Positions 26,688 to 36,000 of a DNA stretch of 44,980 nucleotides are shown here, piece by piece (the first letter of the stretch is position 1; each line of letters starts with the position of its first letter). The stretch comes from Nitrospira sp. (GTDB lineage: Bacteria > Nitrospirota > Nitrospiria > Nitrospirales > Nitrospiraceae): assembly GCA_019636915.1 (NCBI GenBank), contig JAHBWQ010000008.1, forward strand, positions 1 through 44,980. Direction: 5' to 3'. The notes under the pieces were generated by a model, which was not told the DNA's origin, ran no database searches, and worked only from the letters and a program-made list of their open reading frames with translations. A program made the position numbers and the translations under genes.

Positions 26688-28103
26688 ATGAAGCCCAACA
26701 ACCATCCTCGTGAACAGACAGGGCTGCTGCTCACCTGCCTTTTCCTGTGGGAATTGTCGATAGGCGTGATGGCCGTGGCGATATCCATGAACGGGGATCG
26801 TTCATGGACGCTGTTCATCACCAGTCAAGCCGGGTGGGTCTTTCTGCTGGCGTTGGGGATAGGGGGCCTCACCACGGCCGTGATTGTTCGCCAGTATGTC
26901 ACCAGCCGTCGAGTGGAATCTTCCCACTTCCGTCTTACCGTGGCCATGAACCTCATCATGGTTCTGGTCGTACTCCTGACAGGTGAGGTCACCGTTCGGC
27001 TGGGCACCACCACCGTGCGAGATGGTGAGGAATGGCGGTGGCGGGTGCTGCTTCCGAGGAACTGGGAGCAGGTGGCAGCGTTCTATCGGCAGCTTCTCAC
27101 AAGTGGCGAGGGACGACGTCTGTCCTACCTCACGTATGATGACGTCATGGGATGGACCTTGGGTCCCAACCGAAAAAGCGCGAACGGGCTGTACTATTCC
27201 AGTGCGGAGGGAATCCGTGCCCCGGGGGAGGGCGTTTCGTTTGCCAAAACTTCGGCGAAGACTCGGATTGCGCTGGTGGGGGATTCGTTTACGTTTGGGG
27301 ATAACGTGCCGTATGAAGAGAGTTGGGGCTATCTTTTGGAGAAGGCCTTGGGGCCTGAGTTTGAGGTGTTGAACTTCGGCGTGAGCGGCTATGCCGTTGA
27401 TCAGGCGTATCTGCGCTACGAAAAAGATGTTCGTCCCTGGCACCCGAAGCTCGTCATCTTCGGCTTCATCTCGGATGATGTGGAACGGTCCATGCGGCTC
27501 TATCACTCGGCCATGACCAGTCGGGAAGGTTGGGGTGAGTTCCCCTTTGCCAAACCGCGTTTTATCCTTCGGGACGGAACGCTCACACGACTGAATGTGC
27601 CTCCGCTGACTCCCGAAGCGCTCTATTCCAAGAAGTCGATCGATGAGCTTCCTGCTCTACAGTATGATCGGGGTTACCGGCCAGGGGATTGGCAGGTGAG
27701 CTGGATGCATCGTTCCTATCTCGCTCGAGTTATTCTGACCCTATTGCCTCATCGGGAAACTGTCAGCCTGGATATCTCTGATGAGGCGTTGTTGTCAGTG
27801 AACGCTGCGATTTTGCAGACCTTCGTGCAGTTAGCTCGGTCGGAAAGGAGCATCCCTCTGGTGGCGTATTTCCCAGAGAACAATGCGGAGCTTGAGGGAC
27901 CGCCGAGCCCGCTTCCAATGGGACGACAAGTGCTCCAGAAGGCCGGGATCTCCTACGCCGATCCGACATCCTGTGTGCAATCTGTGCCCCCTGCGGAGCG
28001 GTTCGTTCAGGGGGGGTGGCATTATTCACCGCAGAGTAATGCGCAGGTGGCACGATGTTTGAGGAATGCGGTGCGTGAAGCACTGGCTCTGTCGCCCCAT
28101 TAA
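26688..28103 (+). CDS. SGNH/GDSL-type hydrolase with N-terminal membrane segments
   Basis: A 471-residue protein. Three hydrophobic segments occupy the first 105 residues or so. The SGNH hydrolase part starts at RIALVGDSFTFGDNVPYEES, with nucleophile Ser200, and continues with VLNFGVSGYAVDQ (the Gly block). The C-terminal catalytic histidine is probably His445 in GGWHYSPQSN. Such enzymes remove or transfer acyl or other ester groups, often on extracellular polysaccharides or lipids. CGGAGG lies a few bases before the ATG. It is 148 bases after the SxtJ gene and completes the four-gene module. Confidence 0.85.
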   Translation: MKPNNHPREQTGLLLTCLFLWELSIGVMAVAISMNGDRSWTLFITSQAGWVFLLALGIGGLTTAVIVRQYVTSRRVESSHFRLTVAMNLIMVLVVLLTGEVTVRLGTTTVRDGEEWRWRVLLPRNWEQVAAFYRQLLTSGEGRRLSYLTYDDVMGWTLGPNRKSANGLYYSSAEGIRAPGEGVSFAKTSAKTRIALVGDSFTFGDNVPYEESWGYLLEKALGPEFEVLNFGVSGYAVDQAYLRYEKDVRPWHPKLVIFGFISDDVERSMRLYHSAMTSREGWGEFPFAKPRFILRDGTLTRLNVPPLTPEALYSKKSIDELPALQYDRGYRPGDWQVSWMHRSYLARVILTLLPHRETVSLDISDEALLSVNAAILQTFVQLARSERSIPLVAYFPENNAELEGPPSPLPMGRQVLQKAGISYADPTSCVQSVPPAERFVQGGWHYSPQSNAQVARCLRNAVREALALSPH

Positions 28104-28307
28104 TGAGGAATTGCTCGTTCCCTGGCCGATGAGAGAAACACTCGTGTAGACTTAATCCATGAGATGACTTTCGTGTGCTTGTCATGGGTTGTTCGGGCAG
28201 TTGCTTCAAATCTTTAGCCATCTCTTCAGAAGCGCGTTGTTTGAACCTTGGCTCCCTTTGATGGCAAGTGCAGCGAGGGAGTCGGCAGTGAGCTGATCAA
28301 CGGGCGG

Positions 28308-29333
28308 TTATTTGTAGGCGATGGCCGCACTGGTCGGTCCGGCCAGATGGATGACCTCGAATCGGGTGAAGCCGACCTCGCGACACCACTGGCGGAAGTC
28401 CGCGCCAGAATAGTCGAACGCATCGCCGAATTCAAGGAGCATGTTAAGAGACATCAGCAGCCCTTGCACGTTTTCGCGGCGGGCATCGTCAATTAAAGCT
28501 TCGATGGCAATCAGCGCCCCACCGATTGGCAAGGCCTCGTAGGCCGAACGGATGAGGTGTAGCTTCTTCTCCAGATTCCAGTCGTGCAGGATCATGCCCA
28601 TCGTGATGAGGTCGGCCTTCGGCAGCTGGTCCTTGAAGAAGTCGCCGGATACCGTGGTTATGCGATGTTCTAACCCAGCCGCGGCAATGTGTTTCCTTGC
28701 GATCGGTTCCACCACGGGTAGGTCGAAGCTGATGCATTGTAGATGTGAGTGGCGCTTTGCCGCTTCAACGCTGAGCAGACCGGTGGCACCACCGACATCG
28801 CAAAGGGTTCTGAATTTCGAGAAGTCAAACTTCTCGGCGAAGGCCTCGAAGTTGATGCGAGAAATCCCGGTCATCGCGCCCATAAATTGTTCCAGCCTGG
28901 ATGGGTCTGAATAGAGTTCTTCGAACATTCCTTTCCGGCCGTGTTTGATCTCGTTCTGAGGTCGCCCTGTTCGTAATGCGTCAGGCAGGTCGTTCCAAAA
29001 CCGGAACAGCCGCGCGTTGAGCATGACGAGAATGCCCCCGATGTAGCGTGGACTCGTTGCATCGAGGAACATTGAGCCTTCTGGTGTATTGACATATGTG
29101 GCATGTGGCCCGTCACCGTCACGGTCAAGAAACTTCATTGCCACCAGCGCATCAAAGAAGTCGGGATTGGCACGTGGATGAAACTGCAATGCCTGGCATA
29201 ATTCTGTTCCGGTTAGACAACGATTGCCCAGCTTCGTGAATAGACCAACCTCAACGGCTGTGAGTAAAACCTTTGAGTTCCAGAAGCTGAAAGCCGTCTG
29301 CAAGATGGACGAGGGACTTGGAGAATGGTTCAT
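28308..29333 (-). CDS. SAM-dependent O-methyltransferase (family 2)
   Basis: A 341-residue enzyme with the helical dimerisation domain of plant/bacterial O-methyltransferases (SFWNSKVLLTAVEVGLFTKL, winged-helix-like) followed by the SAM-binding domain. Motif I is LCDVGGATGLLSVEAAKRH and the post-motif acid is FDLPVV. The catalytic-histidine block is MGMILHDWNLEKK, and a later block is LIAIEALIDD. Members methylate hydroxyl groups of aromatic or polyketide-like compounds and carotenoids; the substrate here is unknown. AGAGG lies upstream of the ATG. It is a lone gene, with an unknown small gene 76 bases upstream on the same strand. Confidence 0.9.
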   Translation of the reverse strand: MNHSPSPSSILQTAFSFWNSKVLLTAVEVGLFTKLGNRCLTGTELCQALQFHPRANPDFFDALVAMKFLDRDGDGPHATYVNTPEGSMFLDATSPRYIGGILVMLNARLFRFWNDLPDALRTGRPQNEIKHGRKGMFEELYSDPSRLEQFMGAMTGISRINFEAFAEKFDFSKFRTLCDVGGATGLLSVEAAKRHSHLQCISFDLPVVEPIARKHIAAAGLEHRITTVSGDFFKDQLPKADLITMGMILHDWNLEKKLHLIRSAYEALPIGGALIAIEALIDDARRENVQGLLMSLNMLLEFGDAFDYSGADFRQWCREVGFTRFEVIHLAGPTSAAIAYK

Positions 29334-29382
29334 ACGAATGTGACCTCTCGATTGCGGTGATACACCACCGGGGAGAATTCTG

Positions 29383-29401
29383 CATCAGTGATGCACTGAT
29401 G
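29383..29401. repeat. Short perfect hairpin downstream of the small unknown gene
   Basis: CATCAGTG (29383-29390) and CACTGATG (29394-29401) form an 8-bp stem with a 3-base loop, 8 bases past the stop of the minus-strand gene at 29410. The T-run lies on the plus-strand side, so as a terminator it would suit the plus strand better. Confidence 0.5.
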
Positions 29402-29409
29402 TTTTACGA

Positions 29410-29793
29410 TTAAACATCAACGAGCATGCCGCAGAGATTGATGAACACCCGTATGTTTCCTGTCGTGTCTTTGCGCGCGACGGATACAATCAGGTCGGAC
29501 TTCGGGTCTGCATAGAGCATGACTTCCTGGCTCCCAAAATACCTCATGGGGAATTCAGGCTCGGCTATTTCCGCAATGCCAGTGAGGGCAATCGGATAGA
29601 CGCCGAGGACTGATTTCGTCGTCACTTGCACGGCGTAGAAGAGAGGTTGGTTCGGATGTCCGAAGCCATTGATGCCGAGAAATTTCACCTCGAATCGTTT
29701 CCTGGCAGGAACCGTACACACGACGATATCCTTCACGCTGTCTCCGGCACTCAGATTGACGGCTGCTCCAGTTTGAAAAGGTCTTTGTGCCAT
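29410..29793 (-). CDS. Small conserved-looking protein of unknown function
   Basis: A 127-residue protein that I do not recognise. The ATG at 29793 is fixed by AGGAGGTG with ideal spacing. There is no signal peptide and no membrane segment. It reads as a beta-rich domain with alternating hydrophobic residues (FEVKFLGINGFGHPN, LFYAVQVTTK, EVMLYADPKSDLIVSVAR, IRVFINLCGMLVDV). A good promoter candidate lies 85 bases upstream. It faces away from the RTX gene and precedes the methyltransferase gene on the same strand. Confidence 0.75.
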   Translation of the reverse strand: MAQRPFQTGAAVNLSAGDSVKDIVVCTVPARKRFEVKFLGINGFGHPNQPLFYAVQVTTKSVLGVYPIALTGIAEIAEPEFPMRYFGSQEVMLYADPKSDLIVSVARKDTTGNIRVFINLCGMLVDV

Positions 29794-29877
29794 GTGGGTC
29801 ACCTCCTATTACGATTGAAGGACCGAAGGGGGAAAATTTGGGGAGTTCACAATGAGAAGACGTCTCACTCAGGGGTG

Positions 29878-29906
29878 AGCGTACGAGGGAGGGGAGGGAG
29901 AGTCAA
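29878..29906 (-). promoter_or_regulatory. Likely sigma-70-type promoter of the unknown small gene
   Basis: On the minus strand TTGACT (29906-29901) and TACGCT (29883-29878) are 17 bases apart, with a C/T-rich spacer, about 85 bases before the ATG. Confidence 0.45.
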
Positions 29907-30259
29907 GCGGATCGAGCCTGGCGTATCAGTTGTGTCTGTGCAATTAGAGGAGGGCATTGCTCCTGAAGTTGTTCCAAAGGCGGACTTGGGGTACTTACTG
30001 GAAGCTTTAGTGTTCTCTCTTCTCAGTGCTCGGACTGAGCGTACGTCCAGAGGAGATTAGCCTCCCTACTTTGCCACAATGGCTGTGTCTTTGTGACCGG
30101 AGCCTTCAAGCTGGCATCCCAGTACCATGTCGCACGACTATCACAGTGGTGGTGAAGGGCGAGATACTGTGGCGTGAGTCCGTCAATCAGCTCGCCTGAT
30201 TTTCGAGACTGCTGATGAGCCACCACCAAATCCCTTGGCCGGTGCCATCTCGTGCCTCG

Positions 30260-30288
30260 TTGACGCAAACTTCGCATAGAGGTACCAT
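30260..30288 (+). promoter_or_regulatory. Likely sigma-70-type promoter of the RTX gene
   Basis: TTGACG (30260-30265) and TACCAT (30283-30288) are separated by 17 bases and lie about 92 bases before the ATG. Confidence 0.45.
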
Positions 30289-30379
30289 CCTTCCCCTATT
30301 GTGAGTAGGGCCAATGCGACATCTTCTCCATCCAATCTGGTGCGCATGAGATGAAACTGCAACCATAGCAGGAGGCAAC

Positions 30380-31402
30380 ATGGCAACGTTCACAGGTACA
30401 GCCGCTAACGAAACGATCACCCCCAGCAGTGTTTCAGGTACGGTCACGCGTAATCCCCTTGGCAGTCTCCCTTCAGATGCATCCGATACCATCTATGGTA
30501 ATGGGGGTGCGGACAGGCTGGATGGTGGTGGAGGGGATGATATCATCTACGGGGATGATTTCTTTGGTACCATCGCTGGCAATGATACGATTTTCGGTGG
30601 GGCGGGCAACGACACCATCCGCACCGGTAATGGCAACAACACCGTCGATGGCGGTGCAGGCAACGATAGAATTGCTGGCGGAAGCGGTATCGATACCATC
30701 ACCGGTGGGTTGGGGGACGATCGCATCAGTGGCGAGGGAGGCAATGATACCATCACTGGGGGAGCGGGGAACGACATCATCTATGGCGATGACTTCTTCG
30801 ATACCGGCACCGGTAACGACACCATTTCGTATGCGAGTGCGACCGCGGGTGTGACGGTCAACCTCAGCCTGACGGCAGCACAGGATACGATCGGGGCTGG
30901 TATCGACACCTTGCGTAGTTTGGAGAATCTCACGGGCTCGAACTTCAACGATACGCTCATCGGTAACAGTGGCAACAATGTCCTGAGTGGAGGAGGGGGC
31001 AACGACACACTCAACAGCGGCAGCGGCAACGACACGCTGATTGGTGGGCTTGGGGGCGATACCTTGAATGGTGGTCTGGGTAGCGACCTCTTCGATTACA
31101 ATTCGGTCAACGAAAGCCCCGTGGGTGCTGGTAGGGATAAGATCGTCGGTTTTGCCGGTAATGGCGCATTGGTTGGCGATCGGATCGATCTGACTACGAT
31201 CGATGCCAATGTTTTGGTAGCTGGCAACCAGGCTTTCACCTATATCGGCAGTGCTGCGTTTACAGCAGCCGGCCAGGTCCGGTATGCCGGTGGAGTCCTT
31301 CAGGTCAGCAATGATGCGGATAGGCTGGCGGAGTTCGAGATTCAGCTGGTTGGTACACCAGCGCTTGTTGTGGGAGGGGCTGGTACCGACATCCTGCTGT
31401 AA
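30380..31402 (+). CDS. Secreted RTX (hemolysin-type calcium-binding repeat) protein
   Basis: A 340-residue protein with no Sec signal. Residues from about 40 to 240 are glycine/aspartate-rich nonapeptides of the GGxGxDxUx type (GGAGNDTIR, GGLGDDRIS, GGAGNDIIY, GGGGNDTLN), which bind calcium and fold as a parallel beta-roll outside the cell. The last 100 residues (from DLFDYNSVNESPVGAG) resemble the C-terminal type I secretion domain of serralysin-like proteins. There is no catalytic domain, so it may be a structural or adhesive secreted protein. AGGAGG lies 4 bases before the ATG. No type I secretion genes are in the window. The downstream 31403-31838 region holds one hairpin and a weak promoter. 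Confidence 0.92.
   Translation: MATFTGTAANETITPSSVSGTVTRNPLGSLPSDASDTIYGNGGADRLDGGGGDDIIYGDDFFGTIAGNDTIFGGAGNDTIRTGNGNNTVDGGAGNDRIAGGSGIDTITGGLGDDRISGEGGNDTITGGAGNDIIYGDDFFDTGTGNDTISYASATAGVTVNLSLTAAQDTIGAGIDTLRSLENLTGSNFNDTLIGNSGNNVLSGGGGNDTLNSGSGNDTLIGGLGGDTLNGGLGSDLFDYNSVNESPVGAGRDKIVGFAGNGALVGDRIDLTTIDANVLVAGNQAFTYIGSAAFTAAGQVRYAGGVLQVSNDADRLAEFEIQLVGTPALVVGGAGTDILL
30494..31100 (+). repeat. Nonapeptide RTX repeat array within the secreted protein
   Basis: Tandem 27-base units coding GGxGxDxUx, interrupted by a non-repeat insert (residues about 150-195). The peptide DIIYGDDFF occurs twice, near 30538 and 30774. The 24 bases from ATCATCTA onward differ between copies only at third codon positions. 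Confidence 0.8.
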
Positions 31403-31415
31403 GTCTCCAGTCTCC

Positions 31416-31448
31416 TGCAGGGCGCTTCTATTCGAGGGGCGTCCTGCA
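31416..31448 (+). terminator. Terminator-like hairpin after the RTX gene, without T-run
   Basis: TGCAGGGCGC (31416-31425) pairs with GCGTCCTGCA (31439-31448), with one G-U pair and a 13-base loop, 14 bases past the RTX stop. The lack of a T-run makes intrinsic termination uncertain. Confidence 0.4.
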
Positions 31449-31742
31449 TAGCTGAAACTTGGCTTGTGAAATCTTGGTTGATGGCATCTATAAGGGAGTG
31501 GGCCTTCTATTGAGAAATTGCAGTCGGATCGCGAGTAATGTCTGCCTCGAGGACGACCAGGGCGCTTTGTCCTTCCTACTATCCGTACACACGTTGAGTA
31601 CTAACTCCTTGCCATCCCTCCCCAATCGCATAGTAAGGATGAGTTTTCACTAGCGCAATGTGTGTGCGTTGTTGCTATTACCAGGATGATTCTCCTAGAT
31701 GGGTATGAGCAAAGCGTTGTCTATGAGGTGTACGCAATTCGG

Positions 31743-31772
31743 TTGACGGCCCCCCCGGATCTGACGTATCGT
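31743..31772 (+). promoter_or_regulatory. Possible promoter of ispH
   Basis: TTGACG (31743-31748) and TATCGT (31767-31772) are 18 bases apart, ending 66 bases before the ispH start. The -10 is weak. Confidence 0.33.
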
Positions 31773-31838
31773 GAGCGATCCATACTGTCAGGGTACAAGG
31801 CTGTCTTGTAGAGCCTGAACGAAGGAGCTACGACGACC

Positions 31839-32801
31839 ATGAAGATATACCTCGCTAATCCCCGTGGGTTTTGTGCCGGAGTCGACCGGGCGATCGATAT
31901 CGTGGATTTGTCGCTCAAAAAATACGGCGCGCCGATCTATGTTCGGCATGAGATCGTGCACAGCCGCCATGTCGTGAATACCCTTCGGCGAAAGGGCGCA
32001 GTCTTCGTGGAAGAGTTAAACGAGGTTCCCGAAGGGTCGGTCGTGATTTTCAGTGCGCACGGTGTCGCGAAGTCGGTCTGGGAAGAAGCGAATCAGCGGC
32101 GTCTGCATGTCATTGATGCCACCTGTCCGCTCGTGATCAAGGTGCATAACGAAGTGAACCGTGACTATACCCAGGGTTATGAACTGATTCTCATCGGGCA
32201 TGCGGGCCATCCGGAAGTCATTGGGACGCTCGGACAGGTTCCCGACAAGTTTCACTTGGTGTCCTCGGTGGAAGACGTCGAAAAGCTCCAAGTGGACAAT
32301 ACGGTGAATCTCTCATACGTGACGCAAACCACGTTGAGTGTCGATGAATGTCGGGACATCGTGGGGGCGCTGCATCAGCGGTTTCCAAACATTAAGGGGC
32401 CTCATCAAGAAGATATCTGTTACGCCACGCAGAACCGACAGAATGCAGTCAAAGAGTTGTCACGCCTCGTGGACGTTATTCTCGTCATCGGGTCGCCGAA
32501 CAGTTCCAATTCCAATCGCCTGCGGGAATTAGGAGAGCAGTGTGGCATTCCATCCTACCTCATCGACTCGGCTGCCGATATCGATCCGGTCTGGCTCGAA
32601 GGAGCTAAGGCCGTCGGCATTGCCGCCGGTGCATCAGCGCCGGAAATTCTGGTCACGGAGGTCGTCGCGTTCTTGAGAGCGTCGGAGCCGTTCGAAGTCG
32701 AAGAATTGACCGTCATCGAGGAAGATGTCGAGTTTCTTCTGCCGAAGGAACTGGTTCAAATCGAGTCTTCGAAGAAGTCGATGGCTGGCGTTCCCAGATA
32801 G
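31839..32801 (+). CDS. ispH: 4-hydroxy-3-methylbut-2-enyl diphosphate reductase
   Basis: A 320-residue iron-sulfur enzyme for the last step of the MEP isoprenoid pathway, giving IPP and DMAPP. The three cluster cysteines are Cys12 (GFCAGVDRA), Cys96 (DATCPLV) and Cys194 ([10 protein letters not shown]). Substrate-binding residues include His41, His74 and the [10 protein letters not shown] loop, and the C-terminal block is [15 protein letters not shown]. The family tail is extended by about 40 acidic residues. A GAAGGAG site precedes the ATG. Its product feeds squalene and so the hopanoid operon at the end of the window. Confidence 0.97.
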   Translation: MKIYLANPRGFCAGVDRAIDIVDLSLKKYGAPIYVRHEIVHSRHVVNTLRRKGAVFVEELNEVPEGSVVIFSAHGVAKSVWEEANQRRLHVIDATCPLVIKVHNEVNRDYTQGYELILIGHAGHPEVIGTLGQVPDKFHLVSSVEDVEKLQVDNTVNLSYVTQTTLSVDECRDIVGALHQRFPNIKGPHQEDICYATQNRQNAVKELSRLVDVILVIGSPNSSNSNRLRELGEQCGIPSYLIDSAADIDPVWLEGAKAVGIAAGASAPEILVTEVVAFLRASEPFEVEELTVIEEDVEFLLPKELVQIESSKKSMAGVPR

Positions 32802-32818
32802 TGTCATAATCGAACATG

Positions 32819-32875
32819 CGCTCACTGCCCGTTCCTTCAGCTATAGATGGGGCCCGTTGCTGCGGGCAGTGAGCG
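32819..32875 (+). terminator. Terminator-like hairpin after ispH, without T-run
   Basis: CGCTCACTGCCCG (32819-32831) pairs perfectly with CGGGCAGTGAGCG (32863-32875) over 13 bp. Inside the loop a competing GCCCG (32852-32856) can pair with the same CGGGC (32863-32867). No T-run follows. Confidence 0.5.
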
Positions 32876-33067
32876 AGCAACATCCTCCACTTGTATTCTA
32901 TTCCTAACTATATCTATAAATTGTAGGGGCATGGATTTCATCCCCTAGCTGCTGTGTTTTGATTTTGATTTCCTATGACCTCTGTGGTACAAGGTCCCGG
33001 AGTTTTTCGTTCCCAAGCGCATGCTCGTCGCGTACGGGTGGCGCGTGTAACTTTATAAGGTGAGCTG

Positions 33068-36000
33068 ATGCATTTAAAGACTATGAACATGACAGGCTTC
33101 AAGTCGTTTGCTGAGGCCAAAATTGAATTTCCAGAGGGAGTGACTGCGATCGTCGGTCCGAATGGAAGCGGGAAAAGCAACGTCGTGGATGCCATCCTCT
33201 GGGTGCTCGGTGAACAGAGTACCAAGACGCTCCGTAGCGAAAAGATGGAAGATGTCATTTTTAATGGGACCGAACTCCGAAAGCCGTTGGGAATGGCCGA
33301 AGTGTCTCTGGTGATCGGCGGGCTCGATCCTACGATGATGAAGCTCGACGGAAATTCCGGTCTTCCCAACGAACTGACCGACATGCAGGAGATGATGATT
33401 ACTCGCCGGTTGTACCGTAACGGGGAAAGTGAATATCTCCTTAACAAAATCCAATGCCGACTCAAGGACATTCGCAGCTTGCTGCTTGATACGCGTGCGG
33501 GAAGCAAAGGGCATACGGTGATCGCCCAGGGACAGATCGACCAGATCTTGAATGCCTCGCCTCAAGACAGGCGTGAGTTGATCGAGGAGACGGCGGGTAT
33601 CGTCCGTTACAAAAAGCAAAAGGCCGAAGCGCTGCGTAAGCTAGATGCTACCCAGCAAAATCTTCTCCGTGTCCGAGACATCGTGGCCGAGGTGAAAAAA
33701 CAGTTGAACTCTCTCGAGCGACAGGCGCGACAAGCGCGGACCTATCAGGCTTTGCAGGGGGAAGTGCGCGAGATTGAAGTGGCATTGCTGACCAAAGAGT
33801 TTCTGGTCTTGCGGCAAACGTTGCAGGAGGTCGAGAGCGACGTACTGAGTCTTGACCGGCAAGAATCGGAGAAGGCGGCTGAACAGGCGCGGCTCACGAC
33901 GGATCTTGAACAGGCGCGGCTCGATGCGATTGGCATGTCCGACACCATTGCTAAGATTCGTGAAGAATTGGCGGGCGTTGAGCAGCAACAAGCTCAGGCG
34001 TTGACCGCGGCGGAAGTCGAGCGGAGTCGAGGACAATTGTTTGAACAACAACAGGTGCAGGAGTCGGCTGAACTCGAGGAACTCGTTCGTTCACAGGGAC
34101 AGGTCTCCGAGACGCTGCAGACGATTGAGACCTCCCTACGATCGGTGGAAGAGGAGATGGCGCTTCGGGTTCAGATGCTTGAGGAGTTGGACCAGGAGCT
34201 CATGCGCTTGATCGGTCAGCGGGCAGCGGCCGTCTCGGAAGAGGAGCGAGGCCGTAAGGATGTGTTGCAGCTGGCTGTTCTTGTCGCAAACACCGAACAG
34301 ACAATCTCACAATTGGCAAGACGGATGGAAGACCTCGTGGGGCGCGGCGCACGGCTGACTGCGGAACGAGAGGATCTCGGTAGTCAGCGTACCATGGCGA
34401 TCGATCGGCATGACTCATTGCGGAAAGAGTATGGCGATGTTGATCGGCGGGTGTCGGAACTGCGCACGGAGTTGCGGGCGGTACAGGAAGAGGCTGCTCA
34501 AGCTGCGGGGAGTTTGCAATCGTTGGATCAGGTGATTTTGCGGCGGTCGGAGGAGCTGGCGGGAGTCGATTCACGTCTTGAGGCGCTCCAAAGTGTGGTA
34601 CGTGAAGAAATGGGCTACGGTCGACAGGGCGAGCAACAAGGGCCTGCCCTCAAGTCGTGTGAAGGCGTGCGGGATGCGGTGGCCGAGTGGTTGGTCATTC
34701 CCTCCGGGATGGAACGTGCGGTCGAGGCGGTGTTGGGGGAGCGTGTTCGCGGATGGTTCGTGGATGAGCCGTCGGTCGGCAAACGGCTGATTCGGTTTCT
34801 CCAACAGGAGGCGCTCGGGCGAGGCAGTTTTATCCCACAGCGTCCACGGTGGGACGGGGCTTCGACGCCCTCGTGGTGGCCGGCGATCGCTGCAGAGCCC
34901 GGTGTGGTCGGGCGAGCGGTCGATTTGATTCAAACTGATGCAGCTCGATCGGCGGCTCGCGATGCCCTGTTTGATCGTGTGGTGATCGTTCGGTCCTTGG
35001 ACCAGGCGTTGCAGCTGTGGGAACGACAGGAATGGGGCGCTCCTCACGGACCGATTCTCGTCACCCTGGACGGAGAAGTCGTGGATGCTTCCGGAATCGT
35101 GACGGGTGGTCAGGTGCAAAGTACGCCGGGTCTGCTTGAGCGTCGTCGGGAGGTGATCGACCTCGAAACCAAGCGACAGTCCTTCGTGGCGGAACTTGAT
35201 CAGAGCAAGCAACAGCGGGACATGGTTTTTGCACAGATTCAGATGCTCACGCAGCGTGACCGCCAGCTTGGAGATGCTCTGCGTGATGCGGAGATGCAGA
35301 ATCTGTCCTTGCGCAAAGACGAGGAAAAGCTCCAGCATGTGTTGGCCGATCTCGATCAGCGTTTGGAGGCGGTGGACGCAGAGATTCAGGAGGGCCTGAG
35401 TGAGCGGGGTCGGGTGGAGGACGAATCGCACTCAGTCCAAGCCCAATTGGGGCAATGGATCGCCGAGAAAAATGGGCAAGATGCCTTGGTGGCGAGAGTG
35501 CGAGAACGGCTAGGGTTGCTTGATCAGACCATGAACCAGCATCAGGAACAGGTCACTCAGGCCAAGCTGACCGTGGAGGGATTACGTGCAAAGCGGGAAC
35601 ATGAGCAGCTGAATCGTGCCCGCGTGACGCAGCAGATCCAGGAGTCCGAAGAGCGGCGCCGCATCCTGGGCGAACACCTAGACAGTTTGAAGGGCTTGAT
35701 TGAACGGAGCCGGGAACAACAGGTTTTGCAGGAGACGCTTTGCCGGGATCGCGGAGTGACTGCCGGACAGGTGAAGGGCGAATTGGTTGCGGCACAGGAA
35801 CGACAAGCGCAGCACATGGCCACGAGTCAAACACTTGAAGCCGGCCTAGAGGAGATACGGCGAGGGATGTCGGTCGTCCGAGATGCCCGCATGACTGTGG
35901 AGGTTCGTCGTGCCGAGGTGCGGATGCATTTGGGGACGGTGGAGGGTACGTTGGCCGGCACCTATCAAATTGATCCACTGACACTCATCGATACTCCACC

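Larger units (their letters stand above)
29794..30379. other. Divergent intergenic region with two promoter candidates
   Basis: Nearly 590 bases between the unknown minus-strand gene and the RTX gene. It holds a promoter candidate for each (listed separately). No further gene or RNA is evident. Confidence 0.5.

Noticed and set aside
30547..31035. Two proline/serine/leucine-rich open frames on the minus strand
   Set aside because: They are the antisense reading of the RTX repeats; low complexity follows from the repeat DNA.
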